64,000 nucleotides of DNA from Panaeolus papilionaceus (Eukaryota > Basidiomycota > Agaricomycetes > Agaricales). This document shows positions 55,719 through 64,000 of this stretch, piece by piece. The position numbers and the translations under genes were made by a program. Every line of letters begins with the position of its first letter. The stretch's first letter is position 1. Location: the NCBI GenBank assembly GCA_015501605.1, contig JADNRZ010000030.1, positions 372,001 through 436,000 of the forward strand. Reading direction: 5' to 3'. A model generated the notes under the pieces. It did not search any database and was not told where the DNA came from. It saw nothing but the letters and a program-made list of their open reading frames with translations.

Positions 55719-58700
55719 AGTGTACCGGGTCGACGTTGGTACGCAATCGTATTGGTTCTGCAGGTGCGTAAAATTATTTGAGGTTTGAAAAATATCCCTC
55801 ACATTGACCTGTGCTTGTTGTCTGACTTAGTCCACAACAATATGCGGGCGCATGGTGTATTCATTTTTTGTTGAATTTTTTTGGACATCATATATTTATC
55901 CACTGAACAATCGCAATTTGACTGTTAAATATATTGATTTTGGAATTACATTGGGGATTTGTATTCTGAGTTTGCCTGCTTGAAAACCATGTCTGCATGA
56001 GTTGCCAGTCGAATACATGCATGCCGTTTTTGATATGCATATGCGCCTGCTGAGTCCGATGTATCTGATTTTGTAGCCGCCCTCAACCATCCATCAGCCC
56101 TATTTCTCCAATACAGAACAGTCCACAACATTTCATTGGTGAGGAGCTGCACTTCCTCTTGCCATCGTTGGAACAATGCACGCGCCCATAGCCAATGCAC
56201 GTGCATAACTGTTGACCATCAGCTGATATTCAGACCATGCATCCGATGCACTCACATTCTTCACGCACAACCGAGTCCAAATTGTCGCGCTCATGTTCAC
56301 TGAGCTGATGTGGAGCGCGTGCCAACAAGCAGGCGCGCCAAATCCACGATAATTTGAGGGCCACATCGCGTGAATTGTAATCGTTGGCTTTGACCATCAA
56401 GGTGCTAGCCTCCATGTCTTTCTCCTCAAGTTCTTGAAAATGTTGCATTGTCTTGTTATCAGCCTTCAGTTGCTGGAGTTTGACGCGGCCATTGTTGTAC
56501 AGTTGTGTGAAGATCTTGACCTGGGATTCCAGGTTCAGGACCTTTCCTCGTGCTCATGTCACAATGACTTTGCCTGGCTGGGTCTGCATAACATGCGAAA
56601 ATTGGAGTGACCGTTCCACAACAAGATCATGGATATTGTTGAGCAGAGCATTTAGATGTTGGACACGACAGGCCAGTTCAACGGCCGCATGATCAAGGCT
56701 GCAGTTTTTGTTGGATGGAAGGAAAACGATTTCGTGTTCAGGAAGACCCGATTGAGAAGCGGCCGCGTCTGCAGGTGCTGCGGGTTGAACACCATACTGG
56801 ATGCCTGCCTTGGCTTGAAGAGCCCAAAGTTGTCCCAGCATTGACCTGAGGTCCTCTCGTTCGTTCTCCAATGCCTCACTTTGCATCTCAGAAGGCTGCT
56901 GTCCTGCCTGTTGAGCAAGCATCTTGACCTTCAATCTGTGAAATCAGAATGCATGAACATATATGAGAACCGGCTGCATAAATGAGGCATACTGCGTATC
57001 TTCCACAACTAGGGCAAAATGCATGTATCGATCCAGATGGGTTTTTGATGTCTCATGTGAATCACTGCCAGCCGGCTGCACTTGCCCCATCCTGTTTGGG
57101 TCAGCACCATAGATATCCATGACACTTTGGTCCTGGAGCCGTTTCACTTCAGCCTGTTCAATAGCAGCTGTCCACTTTGCAGTATGTTGCTGTGATTGGA
57201 GGCTGACTTCCTTGAACACGGTTTCATGCTCTGCAACCATCCGCCTTGCCACAAGGTACTTGCGTTCCAGTGTTTGAGCCATCTTCATGGTGTGTTTGTA
57301 GTTTAGATCACTGGTGTGGTCATCCATTGCTTCCAGCCGCCCCACCTGAGTTGCTGTTCGTTGCGCCCGCGCTGCTTTGTTAAGAACCAACCAATTGGTT
57401 TCCATGATCTCCCTGTCGACCATTCCGAGTCCAGGTATGAATGAGGGCGCAAATCTAAAATAGCATTTATCATTGTGCCCGTGCACATGGAACATGCCTA
57501 TCACGTGGTCGATTTCCAGCAACTCCATTCCACGTTCAGAGAGCATCTCGTCAATCCAAGATCGAAGATGGACAGAGTACTGGCATCCGATGTCATAGAT
57601 CATGGTCACACGCTGACGAACATCCACATTTGTGCGCACAATCGCCTGCACGAATGCAAAATCAATGTTCTTTTGTTGTTCCCCACGGTACAAGTCAACC
57701 AAGCCGTTTGGGCAGTAAATGCCATGGCGCGCGCATGCAATACCAACAACACCCGTGATATCGCAGACTTTGCTTGCCATCATGGAATTTTCAATTGCAT
57801 GGAATGTGTTTTCACAGGGCGCTTTCTGTGAACAAGTTAGTTGTGTGTTCGGATGAGGTTGTTTTTTGTTCCTTACTGTCCGAGTCTCTGTTGCCTTCCT
57901 TATGTGTTCCTTATAAATCTCCGATTTGGGCATCATACCAGCTCCATCGTACAGTGGTGTTTCCTCTGCCCGTGTTGCTGAAGACAAATGATCAGCCTTG
58001 AAATTACCATCTGCTACAAATGAGCGGCCGTAGATATCCGGATCCTTTTCCTCCCAATCTGGGGGCAAGTTGACACCAGGCTGAGGACAGGTGGAACAAA
58101 AGATTCCAAGCTCGCCTGCAGCCGGTTTGGTTGGGTCCTTGTTCGTAAGATGTGCAAATCCTGCCCATTTCAACTTTTTCAACCATCTGTTGATGCGAAG
58201 CATACGCCGAAGCAGGTGGTAGAGATCGTCTGCAATTATGTAGCCAAGAGGCTGCATTTGTCGCACAAGCAGTTGGTGAATTTGATATACCGACGCCTGA
58301 AGCTCAAGAGTGGCCAGCCTGGCGAAGTGCAAGAGTTGGAGTGTGAAGAGTGTATTCATCTGTGTAAAGCTGGCAGGCATGAGACCTGCGGCCACATAAT
58401 CTCCAAAATGACTGCCCTCCCCGTCGCATGAACAGACAATGACATGGAGGCGATGGTAACCATTGGTATGTGCGATCCTCTTCAATGTTGCAGGTTGCCG
58501 TACATCAGGGTCAATGATCTCAACTTTGGACCCATCTGTTGTTTGGTCAATAGCAGCCGCTTGTGCAAGCAAAAACTCCTCTGCATGCACATAGTGTTTC
58601 AGTCCATGTGCCCGATACGCCTCCTGCATTCTCCTGTCAAACTCCCTGTCTTCATCGGCTTCTGAAGCCAAAGTGGGCACTGCATCCATGTCCACATCCA

Positions 58701-59203
58701 TAGTATCATCAGCACCCAAGTCTTCTCCCTCATCCATCTCAGAGCTGCCAGGTGATTCGGTTGATGGAGGTGTGTAAGTTGAATCCGATGAATCTGAATC
58801 CATTGCATCGTCCGGAGCGGCTGCTTGAAACGTCTCTGTCGCAACATCTTTGAATGAGAGCATGAGTCACAAACCATACAAGAAGAATGCATGCCATTAC
58901 CAGCTGGAAAGATATGCCCTGCAAGCTCTACCTGCTGCTTCCTATCCACCTCCTGCTGCTGTTCCTCATGCTTAGCTATCATCCTGTCCAACCCTCTACA
59001 TCTCTGGTGGACTTCTGTTTTGTGGTGTTTAACCACAAAATATGCTCCTACTTCCCATAAGGCTGCCCTTCTGAAGTGGTTGCCTGTCCAGCATTCGATT
59101 TTGTGGAATGGGTTGTGAAGGTGTTGTTGCCTCATGCAACCATGGCAGAGTGCATGTGGAACAAAACAATCTCTGCAGCGCCAAATGGCATAATTGTGAG
59201 TAT

Positions 59204-59505
59204 TGTAAGGGATAGGAATGCCCAGAAGCCAAGTTGATAATCGAGTGAGGAATCATCCTGATCCCCACTGGCCTATATACTACATCGGATAAACTATCTA
59301 CCGGTATGCTGTGCACTAAATCTAAGAATAGGCTAAGGCTATGCGATATCAAATGATGGTGACGAAACAATCAGGAAAGGAGGCTGCGCACTACGACAGG
59401 GGTATCAATGATGCAACGGGCGGCTGTACAGTGATCTAGAGATGATGACCAGGCTGTGCACCGTAACCGCGCTAGGGTGGGGGTTCTGTGACAGATCCCC
59501 TGACA
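59204..59505 (-). repeat. 3' LTR of the KH element
   Basis: Direct repeat of 60,668-60,969 with no difference seen. Confidence 0.95.
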
Positions 59506-59543
59506 CTATCTCCCCATCTAGATTTGCTGCCCCAGCAAATCCC

Positions 59544-60566
59544 TTAGCTTCCACGTCTACCGCCTCGTCCACTGCGCTCCCGGAAAACCACACCGCGACC
59601 ACCCCTTGAAGGAGCAGTGGGGGGGATAGGGTTCCCAAGAGTGGGCGCAAGTGCTGAGAAGTGGGCTCTCATCGCATCAATGCTCATCGGCGAGCCAGGC
59701 GAGAGTGCCGGGGTAGGATTGGCGGTCTGCATCACGGCTGTAGGCGCGATGGGAGTGTTGGGCTGGTTCACAGGTGTCGTCGAAGCTGATCGAGCACCTG
59801 GGGTAGCCACCAGTGAAGGTGGGGCGGCCGTGTTCATGACGATGGAGGGGACGACCGGAGTAGAGCCTGGAGCAGGGGTAGGAGTTGCCGACGGTGCTGC
59901 AGGGGTTAGAGCGGCGGACTGAGGAATTGATGGTGGCGAGGGGGGCTGAGTGGCCGGAGCAGCCTGAACAATGGGAACAGGGGCTTCACGGAACTTCCCA
60001 GCGGTTGGCCTCCCACTGGCATCACGAGCGGGACCCGGAGCATCCCGCTGCCTAGGAGCGCGGACTCGACGACGAGCGAGCCGCTTGCCCAATACGACGA
60101 GGGCATTACCAACTTGAGAGTCGGTACCGCGAATAGAGACGTGGCGGGCACCAGCTGATCCGTCCTTTACCTCAAAGGCTCGGATGTGCGCACCAGATAA
60201 GTCATGGATCTGTTTAAGACCCCTTCCACCTCGCCCAACCAGGTGCGCTGCCATCGCGTCGGGTACAATGACAGTGAGCAACTGCTGATCGGGTTTGTCG
60301 TCCTTCTGAGGGTAGGTGCCCGACATATGAAGGTGGGTGGGAATAGTGCCTTGTGGGGGAGTAGGAGCCGGTGGGGCGGGAGGCTCAGCCTTCTTCCGCT
60401 GACGGCGAGAGGGTTGGGTAGGTGCGATAGCTGCAATAGTCTGTTGGGTAGAGAGCTGGTTGGTGACGGAGCGAAGCTCCTCCTGGAGCAGCCTCATCCG
60501 CTCATAGAGTTGGTCGAACTGTTCAGTGACGAATTCTTCCAAGGACATCTCTGGTGTAGTAGACAT
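59544..60566 (-). CDS. KH-domain, RGG-tailed protein of the small LTR element
   Basis: The ORF of 340 residues fills the interior of the element. Residues 8-45 form a coiled coil (EEFVTEQFDQLYERMRLLQ). Residues about 96-165 are a KH domain: LLTVIVPDAMAAHLVGRGGRGLKQIHDLSG with the GXXG loop GRGG at 111-114, then HVSIRGT and NALVVLGKRLARRR. A basic stretch and a long Pro/Ala/Thr-rich linker follow. The C-terminus is RGG-like (SRGGRGVVFRERSGRGGRRGS). KH and RGG modules bind single-stranded RNA, and the coiled coil could drive assembly. By position it takes the place of Gag, so packaging the element RNA is a reasonable inference, but nothing shows it directly. Confidence 0.85.
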   Translation of the reverse strand: MSTTPEMSLEEFVTEQFDQLYERMRLLQEELRSVTNQLSTQQTIAAIAPTQPSRRQRKKAEPPAPPAPTPPQGTIPTHLHMSGTYPQKDDKPDQQLLTVIVPDAMAAHLVGRGGRGLKQIHDLSGAHIRAFEVKDGSAGARHVSIRGTDSQVGNALVVLGKRLARRRVRAPRQRDAPGPARDASGRPTAGKFREAPVPIVQAAPATQPPSPPSIPQSAALTPAAPSATPTPAPGSTPVVPSIVMNTAAPPSLVATPGARSASTTPVNQPNTPIAPTAVMQTANPTPALSPGSPMSIDAMRAHFSALAPTLGNPIPPTAPSRGGRGVVFRERSGRGGRRGS

Positions 60567-60655
60567 TGGGAGCAGGGTGTGGGCGAAGGGTAGGGCTTGT
60601 AGGATGAGGAGTAGATGGTGTGCAGTGAGCTAGAGAGGTGCAGACTGCTGTAGAG

Positions 60656-60665
60656 ACTCGATTAT
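60656..60665 (-). other. Candidate self-priming site of the KH element
   Basis: ATAATCGAGT (minus strand) lies two bases inside the 5' LTR. It is the exact complement of ACTCGATTAT in the LTR (60,701-60,710). TATATA at 60,738-60,743 is about 30 bases upstream of that LTR segment, which makes it the likely first bases of the RNA. Spacing and length match the gypsy arrangement. Confidence 0.65.
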
Positions 60666-60667
60666 GA

Positions 60668-60969
60668 TGTAAGGGATAGGAATGCCCAGAAGCCAAGTTG
60701 ATAATCGAGTGAGGAATCATCCTGATCCCCACTGGCCTATATACTACATCGGATAAACTATCTACCGGTATGCTGTGCACTAAATCTAAGAATAGGCTAA
60801 GGCTATGCGATATCAAATGATGGTGACGAAACAATCAGGAAAGGAGGCTGCGCACTACGACAGGGGTATCAATGATGCAACGGGCGGCTGTACAGTGATC
60901 TAGAGATGATGACCAGGCTGTGCACCGTAACCGCGCTAGGGTGGGGGTTCTGTGACAGATCCCCTGACA
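60668..60969 (-). repeat. 5' LTR of the KH element
   Basis: Holds the TATA-like box at 60,738-60,743 and the presumed RNA start near 60,710 on the minus strand. Confidence 0.95.
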
Positions 60970-61139
60970 AGTATCACTTGTTCTACACTCCTGGCATACC
61001 CTGTGTTCAGGCTGGAGATATTCGCAGTGTATATATGCAGGGATGGCCTCATTGACATGTTGAATAAATTCTTCAATGTAGTCATTCTGAGTCTGTTGAG
61101 TTATAGGTCAAAACAGTAATGTATCTTTGAAGGTGATTC

Positions 61140-61490
61140 ACTGTAAACCCGGCAGAGGGGTTAATAACCCCTTTGAAATCTGGATGGGTCCTCCCGCAAA
61201 AGGGGGTATTCCATCATCCGAAGGAGGTATGCCAAATATGGCAACTCATGTTGAAGGGTTTTAAATCGCGCTTATAGAGGGTTATAGTCGCTTTTGCAAG
61301 GAGTTTAAAACCTCAATTAGAACCCTTTGAAAGAGGTTTATAACCTCAATTCCACCCCTTTGAGAGGGGTTTATAACCCTCTTCAGAACCCCTGAAAAAG
61401 GAGGAAATTCTGCCCTGATTTTGAAACACAAAAACTCCGTGTTTAGGGGGTTTTCCCTCTAGTCAAGTGCTATTATAACCCTTTTGGCTG
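61140..61490. repeat. Degenerate GGGGTTT/AACCCC palindromic repeats, block 1
   Basis: Many short inverted motifs such as AACCCCTTTGAAAGAGGTT and AGAGGGGTTTATAACC recur every 25-40 bases. A second block lies at 62,520-62,920. Both are inside the long first intron of the second KDZ transposase gene. They look like subterminal repeats of an unidentified DNA element. Confidence 0.6.
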
Positions 61491-61624
61491 GGGATTTTCT
61501 CAACTATATGTGCATAATAAAATAATTATATTATATTGAATCTATAGAGAAATACATGCAGGTCTTAACTAAATATATAATCAATTGATGATCTACATAA
61601 ACAGAGGCAACAGGGAAAAGTGAC

Positions 61625-61957
61625 AGCTCCGTGTAGGGAAAGTCAAGGGTACAAGCGACCCGGACGGGTTACGGGCTGGGTTGGGCGCGGGTACGGGTCA
61701 GCCTCGGCATACCTGTGAGCTTCAAAACAAGTCCAAGAGCGCCCGAAATGGCCCGAAATTGAGCAAGATATGCTCGAAATACGAAGCCTTTCGTATTTCG
61801 AGCATATCTTGCTAAAAAATTGTCCATTTTGGACGTTCTTGGGCTCGTTTTGCATGGATAACCCGCGGGTACACGGGTAGGCTACGCCACGGGTCCGGGT
61901 CCGGGTCAGCGATTTCGTACTCGAGGGTTACCCGTTCCCTAGCTCTGTGCCAAAATG
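61625..61957. mobile_element. Fold-back, hAT-like MITE remnant
   Basis: The sequence is a long imperfect inverted repeat rich in ACGGGT/ACCCGT motifs at both ends (GGACGGGTTACGGG and CACGGGTCCGGGTCCGGG), with a tip like CAGAGCTAGGGAACGGGTA on the right. In the centre, 61,762-61,785 and 61,790-61,813 form a perfect 24-bp hairpin with a GCCT loop. No clear target duplication was found, so the borders are approximate. Confidence 0.55.
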
Positions 61958-62519
61958 CAAGTCCTGGATAAAATCAAGTCCTGGTGAGTGATAGTAGAAA
62001 AACTACGGATGTAAAACAAGGGCTCACCATGACCTGCATGCATCCTTTTCATCCATCCCCCTCCCTCTGATTGATAACTGTGGCAGAGCAACATACATAA
62101 TTAAAACAGGGTGAAAATAGGTCATGAGGCTTGAGATACATACCTTGACTGGGTCAGCTTGCAGCTATTGCCTTGTACACCTGTTACTCCATAAATTGAA
62201 GTGAACGAAGATATATGGTCAATAAAAATGGGTGGTGGTTGAAGGAGATGATGGTGAGCGGGAGAGGAGGGAGTCAAATGGCGAGAATTAGCATTGAACA
62301 AAGTTCAACCATAGGTCACGTGTTTGTCCAAACACACCTCGGCATCACCCGTTATTTGTACCTGAATCTTTTTTTTTCACCAAGTCCACCGTCTGTCATG
62401 TCTGTCGGCAGTTGCTTTCATATCACATTAGGGTTTTTGTTCTAAAATTTATTATAAGTGGGTGTTGTACCAATTATTAGAACTACCTCGTCAAGAGGCT
62501 TCTTGAAACTGAGTTCATG

Positions 62520-62920
62520 AAAGGGGACATAAACCCCTCTCAGAAGGGGTTTTCTATGCTTCCGACATTCTTAGAAATTTCATCACAAAACATTTAGAAA
62601 CCTAAAGTAAAAAACCCCTCTGTAAGGAGTTTTCATAAAACCCAAAATATGACAACCACACCTCAGAGGGGGTATTGATCACCCGTAAAAAAAACCCCTT
62701 TGAAAGGGGGTTTGACAAAACCCTAAATGCAAATACTGCACCTCAGAGGGGGTGTTGACCACGAGTAAAAAAACCCCTTTTCGCCGGAGGGGTTTTCACT
62801 CCCTGGTTTGGGGGTATGACCAAACCCCCTCAAAAACTCCTCTTTTTACCTCCTCCCAGTAGGGGTTTTCTCCCCTGTACAATTCAAAGGGGTTAATACC
62901 CCCCGAATTGGGCTCACAGT
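62520..62920. repeat. Degenerate GGGGTTT/AACCCC palindromic repeats, block 2
   Basis: Same type as 61,140-61,490. The unit AAAACCCCTTT...AGGGGG followed by TTTGACAAAACCC and CACCTCAGAGGGGGT occurs at least twice (about 62,655 and 62,715). It adjoins the presumed first exon of the second KDZ transposase. Confidence 0.6.
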
Positions 62921-63424
62921 GATTTGGTACCTTGCTCTGAAATGGTGCTCTATCACCTAGTCCATGCCAATTGTGAATGTCATCATTGACTGGATCAGGA
63001 TCAAGGATGGTAGCAGGAGTGGTGGTACTTTGATCTGGTGGTGGAGAACTGTTCACAGGATCGCTTGGAAGATTGCTGGGTTCCTGTACTGGCTGAGCCC
63101 CAGGCATTATTGGGATACTTGATGCATTTGGTGCTTGATAAAAGTATTCATTGCATGGTGGTGGTGGTGGTTCTTGGGGTGCACTTGTGGTAATAACTTT
63201 GCTGGACTTTGCACCTTTTCTTTTTCTGCCGGATCCAAGAGGAATGGTTCTGGATGGTTCACTCATGATGATGGAAGAGGAATGGGATCAATTGCTTGCT
63301 TGCATTCATTGTGACATGAAACATGTCTGCTTGTCACACACTTACAAGTGACACAGCAACGACTTGTGATCAATCTCTTTAATTGATATCTACATCCACT
63401 CAGCACATCATCTCATGGTGCTTC

Positions 63425-64000
63425 AATACCTACCTCAAGATGGCCAAGATGGTCAGATCATTCATGATCTAACAGATCCAGCACCACCATGACTCCGGAT
63501 GGCAAGAAGGGATTCAAAGCACTTTACAGTCACTGAACTCAATATAATCAAGCCATTCAGGGCCAAATTCTGAGACATCCCTGGCTTTGAGTATCAAGAG
63601 CGAGCTGCTTACCTCAGGAAACATGTCTTTCCACCCCTCTTATCACACTGGTACTGGAATCCAGAAACAAAACATCGAACCAACAATACAAACATTGACA
63701 TATGGACTGATGTATGTGATCCACTCCCACATAATGGTGTTTATTGGGCTGACACACCATCAGAGAATTGCAGCCTATACAAGTGCCAACTGGAGGTCCA
63801 AGATACAACTGTACAAACCCCCAACGCTCCGATTGACCATCTCTGACTACTTCTACAACTACCAATTCAAGGAAGTGCTGGAAAAAGCCAGGCAGATTGC
63901 AACCCGAGAGCTGGGGCCGGATGCGGCCTTAACGTCCAAGCTTACAACGGAATACAGACATCATGCTGTGCGCGAAATTCTGGCTGATTACACTCCAGAG
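63425..64000 (+). pseudogene. Unidentified coding-like stretch running off the window
   Basis: One + frame reads VTELNIIKPFRAKF, then a TGA (63,571-63,573), then IPGFEYQERAAYLRKHVFPPLLSHWYWNPETKHR... to a TGA at 63,843. From about 63,830 another frame reads TISDYFYNYQFKEVLEKARQIATRELGPDAALTSKLTTEYRHHAVREILADYTPE to the edge. Both look like protein, so a decayed gene or an intron between them is likely. The first TGA again would fit arginine (CGA). No family recognised. Confidence 0.35.

Larger units (their letters stand above)
59204..60969 (-). mobile_element. Small LTR element encoding a KH-domain protein
   Basis: Two 302-bp LTRs (59204-59505 and 60668-60969), identical by eye, with a perfect 5-bp target duplication AGTAT (59,199-59,203 and 60,970-60,974). 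In element orientation the LTR starts TGTCAGGGGATC and ends CCCTTACA, the same tips as the gypsy LTRs. The 1.16-kb interior has one ORF and no protease, reverse transcriptase or integrase. A purine-rich GATGGGGAGATAG precedes the 3' LTR. It has inserted into the zinc-finger exon of the second KDZ transposase. It is a non-autonomous gag-like element, dependent on enzymes supplied in trans. Confidence 0.9.
55946..63266 (-). pseudogene. Second KDZ transposase, disrupted
   Basis: The minus-strand model starts at ATG 63,266 (MSEPSRTIPLGSGRKRKG). It splices at 62,931 over a 1.84-kb intron to 61,092 (TQNDYIEEFIQHVNEAIPAYIHCEYL). The zinc module reads CQEC, then WRCRDC, CHGC and NPFHKIECWTG, but the KH element at 59,204-60,969 sits inside it. 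Exon 58,847-57,877 carries Asp in VADGNFKADH. The next exon (from 57,825) carries YDIGCQYSVHL and EIMETNWLVLNKAARA. The helical tail runs through 56,934-56,210 to the end at 55,946 (LWARALFQRWQEEVQLLTNEMLWTVLYWRNRADGW). An in-frame TGA at 56,554-56,556 fits CGA to TGA. Without the KH element and one AGTAT the zinc-finger frame is restored exactly. No clear terminal inverted repeats were found. Confidence 0.8.

Noticed and set aside
61643..61855. 70-codon minus-strand ORF in the fold-back element
   Set aside because: It spans the perfect hairpin and the ACCCGT repeats; no protein-like features.

Overview
The window looks like an agaricomycete (basidiomycete) genome. Genes carry many short GT-AG introns (about 40-60 nt). 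The mobile elements belong to families typical of that clade: KDZ DNA transposons carrying a TET/JBP dioxygenase and an HMG-like gene, Ty3/gypsy chromoviruses, hAT and Tc1/mariner elements, and a LINE fragment. Host genes include paired BTB-like genes, an M43 metalloprotease and a TFIID TAF4 subunit. No CRISPR array, rRNA or tRNA gene was seen. All exon models come from reading splice sites by eye.

Left block (1-22.8 kb): an Spt5-like (NGN/KOW) gene is split by a 19.7-kb KDZ element (about 2,606-22,314). The element has roughly 0.7-kb terminal inverted repeats. It carries an HMG-like gene (-), a small acidic gene of unknown function (+), a TET/JBP 2-oxoglutarate/Fe(II) dioxygenase (-) and a KDZ transposase (+). 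All four models read open. A 6.26-kb gypsy chromovirus with an intact 1,765-codon polyprotein is nested just upstream of the HMG gene.

Middle block (22.8-40 kb): two BTB-like genes, an intact integrase-fold (D,D-34-E) gene, a hypothetical protein, a 5'-truncated LINE tail, then two ordinary host genes, the secreted M43 metalloprotease and TAF4. Long gaps between them hold nothing recognisable.

Right block (40-64 kb): another nest of transposons. It contains a hAT-type MITE with a second inverted-repeat element inside it. Next is a decayed Tc1/mariner element (41,852-52,153) split by a second gypsy copy. After an unidentified acidic gene comes a second KDZ transposase gene, broken by a 1,766-bp LTR element whose only ORF encodes a KH-domain/RGG protein. 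That small element and the gypsy elements share LTR tips, 3' polypurine context and a self-priming architecture. This suggests the small element is a non-autonomous partner of the chromovirus. Several decayed transposase genes have in-frame TGA codons where arginine would fit the family, as expected from CpG deamination.
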